Assembly (NCBI RefSeq): GCF_009193295.2
Contig: NZ_CP059973.1
Location: 2,542,001-2,606,000, forward strand
DNA: 64,000 nt
Direction: 5' to 3'
From: Bacteroides luhongzhouii
GTDB lineage: Bacteria > Bacteroidota > Bacteroidia > Bacteroidales > Bacteroidaceae
Positions within the stretch are counted from its first letter, which is position 1. Each line of letters opens with the position of its first letter. The notes under the pieces were generated by a model, which was given only the letters and a program-made list of their open reading frames with translations, was not told the origin of the DNA and ran no database searches. Position numbers and translations under genes: made by a program. Of the stretch, positions 57,900-64,000 are shown one piece after another.

Positions 57900-57939
57900 C
57901 GTTTGCGTGCACAAAATTAGTCGTTTCCGTGCACGAAAA
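57900..57939. promoter_or_regulatory. Paired direct repeat, candidate operator in the divergent pectin-gene region
   Basis: CGTTTGCGTGCACAAAA (57900-57916) is repeated as CGTTTCCGTGCACGAAAA (57922-57939), offset by 22 bp, about two turns of the helix. Each holds the palindrome GTGCAC. The site lies in the 301-bp gap between the IIC-kduI operon and the GH105 operon. AraC-type DNA-binding domains, such as the output of the nearby hybrid sensor, usually bind such direct repeats, so it may be that regulator's site (inference). No other gene is seen in the gap; TACTTTCG at 57995-58002 is a weak -7 candidate for GH105. Confidence 0.5.
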
Positions 57940-58045
57940 ACAAAAAATGCACCTACTTGACTAAAAAATCCCACTGGGTTTGGAGGAAAAACACTACTTT
58001 CGTAGCGTGAAAAAAGACTATGTTGAATCCTTAAAATAACAAACC

Positions 58046-59245
58046 ATGAGACTAACTCCTTTTTATAATTTTTTTATAGTGGCTTTATTGGTTACAATGA
58101 CCGTTTCCGTATCGGCACAACAGGTAGACAGCAAGCTTCCCTGGTCTGTACGACTGACTGAATCGGAAATGATCCGTTACCCCGAATCCTGGCAGCTCGA
58201 CTTTCAGCCGAAACTGAAGTGGGATTATTGCCACGGACTTGAACTGGGAGCCATGCTCGATGTGTATGATACTTATGGCGACAAGAAAATTCGCGATTAC
58301 GCTATCGCGTATACAGATACAATGGTGCACGAAGACGGAAGCATTACCGCTTATAAATTAACCGATTACAGTCTCGATCGTATCAACTCCGGAAAAATCC
58401 TTTTCCGTATCTATGAGCAGACCAAAAATCCTAAATATAAGAAAGCGCTCGACTTGCTTTATAGCCAGTTTGAAGGACAACCGCGTAATGAGGACGGTGG
58501 TTTTTGGCATAAAAAGATTTATCCCCACCAAATGTGGCTGGACGGAATTTACATGGGAGCTCCTTTCTATGCGGAATATGCATTCCGTAATAATCTTCCG
58601 CAGGACTATGCAGATGTAATCAACCAGTTCGTCACTTGTGCTCGTCATACATACGATCCTAAAAATGGTCTTTATCGTCATGCGTGTGATGTAAGCCGCA
58701 CCGAACGTTGGGCGGATCCGGTGACCGGACAGTCGAAACATACGTGGGGACGTGCGATGGGATGGTATGCGATGGCATTGGTGGATGTGCTCGAATTTAT
58801 TCCGCAGCATGAAGCCGGAAGAGATTCTTTGCTTGATATATTGAATAATGTAGCTGTGCAGGTGAAGAAACTTCAGGATCCGAAGACCGGAGGATGGTAT
58901 CAGGTGATGGACCGGAGTGGTGATAAGGGAAATTACGTAGAATCTTCCTGTTCCGCCATGTTTATTTATTCGCTCTTTAAGGCTGTTCGTTTAGGATATA
59001 TTGATAAGTCTTATCTGGATGTGGCATTGAAAGGCTACAAAGGATTCCTGGATAATTTTATCGAAGTGGACAACAACGGATTGGTAACCATCACCAAAGC
59101 TTGTGCAGTGGCAGGATTGGGAGGAAAGGTATACCGTTCCGGCGATTATGACTATTATATTAATGAAACTATCCGCAATAACGATCCTAAAGCCGTAGGA
59201 CCTTTTATTATGGCTAGCTTGGAATACGAACGTTTACAAAAGTAA
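58046..59245 (+). CDS. GH105 unsaturated rhamnogalacturonyl/galacturonyl hydrolase
   Basis: A 399-aa protein with signal peptide FIVALLVTMTVSVSAQ. The (alpha/alpha)6 barrel motifs of GH105 are present: LELGAMLDVYDTYGDKKIRDYAIAY near 70, GGFWHKKIYPHQMWLDGIYMGAPFYAEYA near 150 with the catalytic-region aspartate, and KHTWGRAMGWYAMALVDVLEF near 232. Family members remove the unsaturated 4-deoxy uronic acid left at the non-reducing end by polysaccharide lyases. The product is the substrate of KduI, whose gene is divergently transcribed nearby. The CE8 gene follows 9 bp later, so both are co-transcribed. Confidence 0.9.
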   Translation: MRLTPFYNFFIVALLVTMTVSVSAQQVDSKLPWSVRLTESEMIRYPESWQLDFQPKLKWDYCHGLELGAMLDVYDTYGDKKIRDYAIAYTDTMVHEDGSITAYKLTDYSLDRINSGKILFRIYEQTKNPKYKKALDLLYSQFEGQPRNEDGGFWHKKIYPHQMWLDGIYMGAPFYAEYAFRNNLPQDYADVINQFVTCARHTYDPKNGLYRHACDVSRTERWADPVTGQSKHTWGRAMGWYAMALVDVLEFIPQHEAGRDSLLDILNNVAVQVKKLQDPKTGGWYQVMDRSGDKGNYVESSCSAMFIYSLFKAVRLGYIDKSYLDVALKGYKGFLDNFIEVDNNGLVTITKACAVAGLGGKVYRSGDYDYYINETIRNNDPKAVGPFIMASLEYERLQK

Positions 59246-59254
59246 TTTCCGACG

Positions 59255-60226
59255 ATGAAAAGGACTATTTTTAAAGGAATGATGTGTTTGCTTCTACTGG
59301 GTGTGGGAGCAACATCTGTTTATTCACAACAACAGCAACGCAAAGATACATTAGTCGTGGCACGCGACGGGACAGGGGAGTATCGTAACATTCAAGAAGC
59401 CGTGGAAGCTGTCCGCGCTTTTATGGACTATACGGTGACGATTTATATCAAGAACGGTATATATAAAGAAAAACTGGTCATTCCTTCCTGGGTAAAGAAT
59501 GTGCAATTAGTGGGTGAAAGTGCAGAAAAAACGATTATCACTTACGATGATCATGCTAATATCAATAAGATGGGTACTTTCCGCACTTATACGGTAAAAG
59601 TGGAAGGAAATGACATCACTTTCAAAGACTTGACGATTGAAAATAATGCGGCTCCACTGGGGCAAGCGGTAGCTCTTCACACCGAAGGTGACAGACTGAT
59701 GTTTGTCAACTGTCGTTTCTTGGGAAATCAGGACACTATTTATACAGGCACCGAAAGGGCTCGTCTCTTATTCACGAATTGCTATATCGAGGGAACTACC
59801 GATTTTATTTTTGGCCCTTCCACCGCCCTATTCGAATATTGTGAACTGTATAGTAAACGTGATTCGTATATCACTGCTGCTTCCACTCCTCAAAGTGAAG
59901 AGTTTGGTTATGTTTTCAAAAACTGTAAGCTGACAGCCGCTCCGGGAGTGAAAAAAGTATATTTGGGTCGTCCGTGGCGTCCTTATGCGGCAACGGTCTT
60001 TATCAATTGTGAGTTTGGTAATCATATCCGTCCCGAAGGATGGCACAATTGGAAGAATCCGGAGAACGAAACAACAGCTCGTTATGCCGAGTTCGGAAAT
60101 ACAGGTGCGGGCTCGGATACTTCCGGGCGTGTGATGTGGGCTAAACAGTTGACAAATAAGGAGGCAATGAAGTATACTCCACAAAACATCTTTAAGGAAA
60201 GCAGTAATTGGTATCCTTATAAATAA
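59255..60226 (+). CDS. CE8 pectin methylesterase
   Basis: A 323-aa secreted beta-helix protein (signal peptide MCLLLLGVGATSVYSQ). CE8 motifs are all present: VARDGTGEYRNIQEAVEAV near 35, GQAVALHTEGDRLMFVNCRFLGNQDTIY near 133-160 with catalytic Gln-Asp, TDFIFGPSTA near 183 with the second Asp, and YLGRPWRPYA near 237 with the binding Arg-x-Trp. It demethylates homogalacturonan so that lyases and hydrolases can act. It forms an operon with GH105. Downstream 60227-60549 has no gene, but a palindrome cluster and an inverted repeat. Confidence 0.92.
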   Translation: MKRTIFKGMMCLLLLGVGATSVYSQQQQRKDTLVVARDGTGEYRNIQEAVEAVRAFMDYTVTIYIKNGIYKEKLVIPSWVKNVQLVGESAEKTIITYDDHANINKMGTFRTYTVKVEGNDITFKDLTIENNAAPLGQAVALHTEGDRLMFVNCRFLGNQDTIYTGTERARLLFTNCYIEGTTDFIFGPSTALFEYCELYSKRDSYITAASTPQSEEFGYVFKNCKLTAAPGVKKVYLGRPWRPYAATVFINCEFGNHIRPEGWHNWKNPENETTARYAEFGNTGAGSDTSGRVMWAKQLTNKEAMKYTPQNIFKESSNWYPYK

Positions 60227-60289
60227 AACAAGTAATATGGACAATCGTTTGTCGGTTTGTTAATCCGGTTTCATGCTTTGATACATTTT

Positions 60290-60406
60290 GTTTCACGGTG
60301 AGAAACTAAAGTTTCCACTAAGGGGAAACAATGGTTTCATTACGGGGAAACTATAGTTTCCCTATATGGAAACTATCAGTTCCAAGCCATTGAAACTAAA
60401 GTTTCA
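60290..60406. repeat. Cluster of GAAAC/GTTTC palindromes
   Basis: Six small hairpin units crowd into 117 bp: GTTTC...GAAAC (60290-60306), GAAACTAAAGTTTC (60302-60315), GAAACAATGGTTTC (60325-60338), the perfect 18-bp GGGAAACTATAGTTTCCC (60345-60362), GGAAACTATCAGTTCC (60368-60383) and TGAAACTAAAGTTTCA (60391-60406). Two units are identical at their core. Spacing is irregular and there are no unique spacers of equal length, so it is not a CRISPR array. Function unknown; it lies between the CE8 gene and the CE12-CE8 gene. Confidence 0.7.
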
Positions 60407-60418
60407 AGTAATAAATAA

Positions 60419-60452
60419 GAGGTGACAGGTTGAATAAAGAACCTATCACCTC
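60419..60452. repeat. 13-bp inverted repeat after the palindrome cluster
   Basis: GAGGTGACAGGTT (60419-60431) and AACCTATCACCTC (60440-60452) pair with one mismatch across an 8-nt loop. No T-run follows on the plus strand. It could be an operator or a weak terminator in front of the CE12-CE8 gene. Confidence 0.6.
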
Positions 60453-60549
60453 ATCTAACCCCGATGAATAAGGCTTTTGCTTGATGGCGGTGATAGAGGA
60501 AAATGATTTTTTTGTATGGAGAGTAGCATAATAATAATAGTAGGTGGAT

Positions 60550-62289
60550 ATGAAGACACAAAGACATAAAATGATGGGGTTGCTGGCAGCCGTTTTTATT
60601 CTTTTTTCTGCATTTCGTGCAGACAAACCGGTAATCACTATCTTTATGATAGGCGATTCGACAATGGCTAACAAGAAAATAGACGGAGGAAACCCCGAAC
60701 GTGGTTGGGGAATGGTACTTCCCGGATTCTTCTCCGAAGACATACGGATAGACAATCATGCCGCCAACGGTCGAAGTTCCAAGAGCTTTATCAGCGAAGG
60801 ACGCTGGGAAAGAGTAATTTCTAAAGTGAAAAAAGGAGATTACGTTTTTATTCAGTTCGGTCATAACGATGAGAAAGCAGACTCTACCCGTCACACCGAT
60901 CCGGGTAGCACTTTTGATGAAATTCTTCGTCGGTATGTGAATGAAACCCGCGCCAAAGGTGGAATTCCGGTATTGTTCAACTCTATCGTCCGTCGAAACT
61001 TTGTGCAGCCGAAGGATGATGCCATCGCAAAAGATGTACGTCGCACACCGGGGGAAAAGGAACAACCGAAGGAAGGAACTGTTTTGTTCGATACGCATGG
61101 TGCCTATCTGGATGCTCCCCGCAATGTGGCAAAAGAACTGGGAGTGACTTTTATCGACATGAACAAAATCACCCACGACCTGGTGCAGGGACTTGGACCT
61201 GTAGAATCAAAGAAGTTGTTTATGTTTGTCGAACCTAACCAGGTGCCGGCTTTCCCGAAAGGTCGTGAAGACAATACTCATTTAAACGTATACGGAGCAC
61301 GAACAATTGCCGGACTGGCAGTGGACGCTATCGGCAAGGAAATTCCGGAACTGGCGAAATATATCCGTCATTACGATTATGTGGTGGCCCAAGATGGTAG
61401 CGGTGATTTCTTTACCGTACAGGAAGCAATCAATGCTGTTCCTGATTTTCGCAAAGATGTTCGTACCACTATCCTGATTCGTAAAGGAACTTATAAAGAG
61501 AAGCTCATCATTCCTGAATCCAAGATTAATATCTCTTTGATTGGAGAAGACAGTGCGATACTGACTTATGACGGTTTTGCAAACAAGAAAAATGTATTAG
61601 GCGATAACATGGGAACTTCCGGTTCGTCCAGCTGTTACATCTATGCCCCTGATTTTTATGCGGAGAATATCACATTCGAGAACTCATCAGGCCCCGTAGG
61701 ACAAGCAGTTGCCTGCTTTGTGTCTGCCGACCGTGTCTATTTTAAGCACTGTCGTTTTCTAGGTTTCCAGGATACGCTCTACACATACGGTAAGCAAAGC
61801 CGCCAATATTACGAAGACTGTTACATCGAAGGAACGGTTGATTTTATTTTCGGTTGGTCTACGGCTGTTTTCAACCGTTGCCACATTCATAGTAAGCGGG
61901 ACGGTTATGTCACCGCTCCTTCTACTGATAAAGGCAAAAAATATGGCTATGTATTCTATGATTGCAAACTGACTGCGGAACCGGAAGCCACAAAAGTGTA
62001 TCTGTCTCGTCCCTGGCGTCCGTATGCGCAAGCTGTATTCATCCATTGCGAACTGGGGCAACATATTCTTCCCGTTGGCTGGAACAACTGGGGCAAGAAG
62101 GAAAACGAAAAAACTGTCTTTTATGCCGAATATGAAAGTCGGGGAGAAGGAGCCAATCCGAAAGCACGCGCTGCTTTCTCCCAACAATTGAAGAATCTGA
62201 AAGGATATGAAATAAATGCTGTTTTGGCGGGAGAAGATGGATGGAATCCGGTAGAGAACGGAAACAAACTGATAACGGTAAAGCGTTGA
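60550..62289 (+). CDS. CE12 rhamnogalacturonan acetylesterase - CE8 pectin methylesterase fusion
   Basis: The frame starts at a GTG (60544); ATG 60550 gives 579 aa with a signal-like segment (MMGLLAAVFILFSAFRAD). The N-terminal half is an SGNH esterase of the CE12 type: IFMIGDSTMANKK near 35, FIQFGHNDEKAD near 104, and DNTHLNVYGA near 241 with the Asp-x-x-His pair. From about 276 it is a full CE8 beta-helix: VAQDGSGDFFTVQEAINAV, GFQDTLY near 407, TVDFIFGWSTA near 431, YLSRPWRPYA near 487. One polypeptide could remove both acetyl and methyl esters from pectin. The gap to the CE8 gene upstream is 323 bp. Confidence 0.9.
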   Translation: MKTQRHKMMGLLAAVFILFSAFRADKPVITIFMIGDSTMANKKIDGGNPERGWGMVLPGFFSEDIRIDNHAANGRSSKSFISEGRWERVISKVKKGDYVFIQFGHNDEKADSTRHTDPGSTFDEILRRYVNETRAKGGIPVLFNSIVRRNFVQPKDDAIAKDVRRTPGEKEQPKEGTVLFDTHGAYLDAPRNVAKELGVTFIDMNKITHDLVQGLGPVESKKLFMFVEPNQVPAFPKGREDNTHLNVYGARTIAGLAVDAIGKEIPELAKYIRHYDYVVAQDGSGDFFTVQEAINAVPDFRKDVRTTILIRKGTYKEKLIIPESKINISLIGEDSAILTYDGFANKKNVLGDNMGTSGSSSCYIYAPDFYAENITFENSSGPVGQAVACFVSADRVYFKHCRFLGFQDTLYTYGKQSRQYYEDCYIEGTVDFIFGWSTAVFNRCHIHSKRDGYVTAPSTDKGKKYGYVFYDCKLTAEPEATKVYLSRPWRPYAQAVFIHCELGQHILPVGWNNWGKKENEKTVFYAEYESRGEGANPKARAAFSQQLKNLKGYEINAVLAGEDGWNPVENGNKLITVKR

Positions 62290-62383
62290 CCAGCTGACCA
62301 GGTAAAGAAACAAATGACTAAATAAAAAACAAATTAGCCGGTACAGAAGCAACGATAGCCGCGGCGGAAGTACCAATTAAACG

Positions 62384-62439
62384 GGCAGATGAACAAAAAA
62401 CAGAATCCGACAAGATATTTTGTTTTTTGTTCATCTGCC
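62384..62439 (+). terminator. 19-bp hairpin after the CE12-CE8 gene
   Basis: GGCAGATGAACAAAAAACA (62384-62402) pairs perfectly with 62421-62439 over an 18-nt loop. It separates the esterase transcript from the sensor gene. The rest of 62290-62548 shows no gene. It lacks a clean T-run, so strength is uncertain. Confidence 0.65.
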
Positions 62440-62521
62440 TAAAATAGATAACTTGTCTTATAGAATGGCCCGATTCTGTTAAATAGCCGCTAAAGATTGC
62501 ATTAAACTACAAGTATTTTTC

Positions 62522-62529
62522 TATCTTTA
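62522..62529 (+). promoter_or_regulatory. Weak -7 box upstream of the hybrid sensor
   Basis: TATCTTTA differs from TAnnTTTG at the last base and lies about 20 bp before the start of the sensor gene. Low-level constitutive expression of such sensors is usual, which fits an imperfect box. Confidence 0.35.
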
Positions 62530-62548
62530 CGCCACAGAACCGAGTGAT

Positions 62549-64000
62549 ATGATGAAGAAAACCTTAATTTCAGTAATCCTTTTGCTAGCTATTGTGTTCT
62601 CAACACATGCGCAGCAACACTGTTTTTTCACCCACTATTCTACTGAAGATGGATTATCCCAAAATACGGTGATGAACATCTTGCAGGATCACAAAGACAA
62701 CCTCTGGTTTGCCACCTGGGATGGCATCAACCGTTTCAACGGTTATACCTTCAAAACATACAAGGCCCGTCAGGGAAACTACATCAGTCTGACCAATAAC
62801 CGCGTAGACCGTATATATGAAGACCGTTACGGCTTTCTGTGGTTGCTGACTTATGACAACCGTGTTCATCGTTTCGATCCGAAGACAGAGACTTTCGAAC
62901 AAGTGCCAGCTGCCGGAGAGGAGGGAAGTACTTTCAATGTACATACCATTGAAGTGATGCCGAACGGAACCGTCTGGCTGCTGACGGAAAACGACGGAGC
63001 CATCCGCATCCTGACGCATCCGGATGAGAATAATCGCTTGACATGGGATATTTATTCCAGTAAGACGGAACTGTTTCCTTCTTTACATGTATTCAAAGTT
63101 CATCAGGATAAAGCAGGCAATGACTGGCTGTTGACGGATAATGGCCTCGGTATGATCCATCCCGGAAAGAAAGAACCGGATTCCTATTTTACGGAGACAA
63201 AAGGAAAGTTTGGCGGAATGAACCAGGCTTTCTATGCTGTGCAGGAACGTGACAAAGATATTTGCTTCGCCTCAGACCATGGACGTATCTGGTCTTATCA
63301 GAAAGAAAGTGGAGAATTTACGTTGATCGAGCTTCCCACAAAAGGACAGATCACCTCCATTCATCCCGTTGCACCAGACGTATCCGTTATTACCACCGAT
63401 TCGGATGGTTTCTTTACTTACAACCTGCGAACAAAAACAAATGTACATTACTCGTTCCTGACTTGTAGGGCGTTACCCGCAAAGCCGATCCTTTCTGCTT
63501 ATGTAGACCGTTCCTCGGAAGTGTGGTTCGAACAGGAAGAACCGGGCGTTGTAGCTCATTTCAATCCCTCGACCGGAGTGGTGACCCGTGAACAAATTCC
63601 TATAGAATACAGTAATCCTGAACGTTCCCGTCCGGCTTTTCATATCCATGAAGACGTAAACGGTTATCTTTGGGTACATCCTTATGGAGGAGGTTTCTCT
63701 TACTTCGATCCTCAAAAGAAATGTTTGGTTCCTTTCTATAACGGACTGGGTAGCCGTGACTGGCGTTTTTCCAATAAGATTCATTCAGCCTTTTCCGACA
63801 AACAAGGTAATCTGTGGCTTTGTACCCACTCTAAAGGATTGGAGAAAGTGACTTATCGAAATGTACCCTTTGCGATGATGACCCCTATGCCTCATGAACA
63901 CGAATCGTTGCATAATGAGGTGCGTGCCCTGTGTGAAGACAAACTGGGAAATTTGTGGGTTGGCTTGAAAGACGGTATACTTCGTATATATGATGCAGGC
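62549..64000 (+). CDS. Hybrid two-component system sensor/regulator, N-terminal part (runs off the window)
   Basis: The open frame starts with ATG 62549 (or 62552) and continues to the last base, at least 484 codons. It begins with a signal peptide (LISVILLLAIVFSTHAQQ). Reg_prop propeller repeats follow: FTHYSTEDGLSQNTVMNILQ, DHKDNLWFATWDGINRFNGY, YEDRYGFLWLLTYDN, HEDVNGYLWVHPYGGGF, SDKQGNLWLCTHSKGLEKV and CEDKLGNLWVGLKDGI. Such periplasmic sensors in Bacteroides continue into a Y_Y_Y domain, histidine kinase, receiver and AraC-type output; those parts lie beyond the window. Its place beside GH105/CE8/CE12 genes suggests it senses a pectin fragment and activates them. Confidence 0.9.
   Translation, partial: MMKKTLISVILLLAIVFSTHAQQHCFFTHYSTEDGLSQNTVMNILQDHKDNLWFATWDGINRFNGYTFKTYKARQGNYISLTNNRVDRIYEDRYGFLWLLTYDNRVHRFDPKTETFEQVPAAGEEGSTFNVHTIEVMPNGTVWLLTENDGAIRILTHPDENNRLTWDIYSSKTELFPSLHVFKVHQDKAGNDWLLTDNGLGMIHPGKKEPDSYFTETKGKFGGMNQAFYAVQERDKDICFASDHGRIWSYQKESGEFTLIELPTKGQITSIHPVAPDVSVITTDSDGFFTYNLRTKTNVHYSFLTCRALPAKPILSAYVDRSSEVWFEQEEPGVVAHFNPSTGVVTREQIPIEYSNPERSRPAFHIHEDVNGYLWVHPYGGGFSYFDPQKKCLVPFYNGLGSRDWRFSNKIHSAFSDKQGNLWLCTHSKGLEKVTYRNVPFAMMTPMPHEHESLHNEVRALCEDKLGNLWVGLKDGILRIYDAG

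Noticed and set aside
60290..60406. Repeat cluster considered as a CRISPR array
   Set aside because: Units are short palindromes of 14-18 nt with irregular, very short gaps and no equal-length unique spacers; no cas genes are near.
60451..61176. 241-codon minus-strand open frame opposite the CE12 module
   Set aside because: The plus-strand CE12 motifs GDST, GHND and DNTHLN prove the coding strand; the antisense frame resembles nothing known.

Overview
The window is a chromosomal segment of a human-gut type Bacteroides, most likely close to B. thetaiotaomicron, B. ovatus or B. xylanisolvens. This is inferred from SusC/SusD operons, a hybrid two-component sensor with a reg_prop propeller, many secreted glycosidases, TAnnTTTG-type -7 promoter boxes, a fused MurF-alanine racemase, and a TatA/TatC pair without TatB. 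From memory, without any database check, the right-hand part resembles the B. thetaiotaomicron homogalacturonan locus.

Region 1 (about 180-18,280) is a glycan-degradation operon on the plus strand. An ECF sigma factor and a very short, soluble anti-sigma-like protein are followed by a GH38-like protein, a GH92 alpha-mannosidase, a GH2 enzyme with an inserted F5/8C module, an SGNH hydrolase and a GH78 alpha-L-rhamnosidase. A GH31 enzyme lies beyond an IS1182-family insertion sequence. Between GH78 and the IS is a gene-free 0.56 kb fold-back structure (13312-13873) built of nested inverted repeats, one of the most unusual features here. The operon has no SusC/SusD of its own.

Region 2 (18,380-39,940) starts with stacked hairpins and a broken KilA-N domain gene. 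A six-gene minus-strand operon follows, read SusD, DUF5004-type, DUF4961-type, SusC without its N-terminal extension, SusD, SusC. Divergent from it on the plus strand are a DUF5005-type lipoprotein, a 73-codon remnant of a sialate O-acetylesterase-like gene, two GH92 enzymes, a GH130 enzyme and a second SGNH hydrolase. The GH38/92/130/2/78 set suggests an acetylated glycan containing mannose and possibly rhamnose; the exact substrate cannot be read from sequence.

Region 3 (40,070-53,220) is core genome: dxs-trkA-trkH on the minus strand, then on the plus strand a GSCFA protein overlapping murF/alr, tatA, tatC and a large Cas4-like nuclease/SF1 helicase overlapping tatC. The murF part carries an in-frame palindromic insertion.

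Region 4 (53,220-64,000) is a pectin/uronate module. A hairpin-rich gap with a possible small RNA precedes an MFS hexuronate-type transporter, a KduI with a signal peptide, and an orphan PTS galactitol-type IIC protein, all on the minus strand. Divergent from them are a GH105 unsaturated uronyl hydrolase, a CE8 pectin methylesterase, a CE12-CE8 fusion and the start of a hybrid two-component sensor that runs off the window. In the inferred pathway, esterases strip pectin, GH105 releases unsaturated uronate, exported KduI isomerises it, and the MFS protein imports it. No rRNA, tRNA or CRISPR array was recognised.
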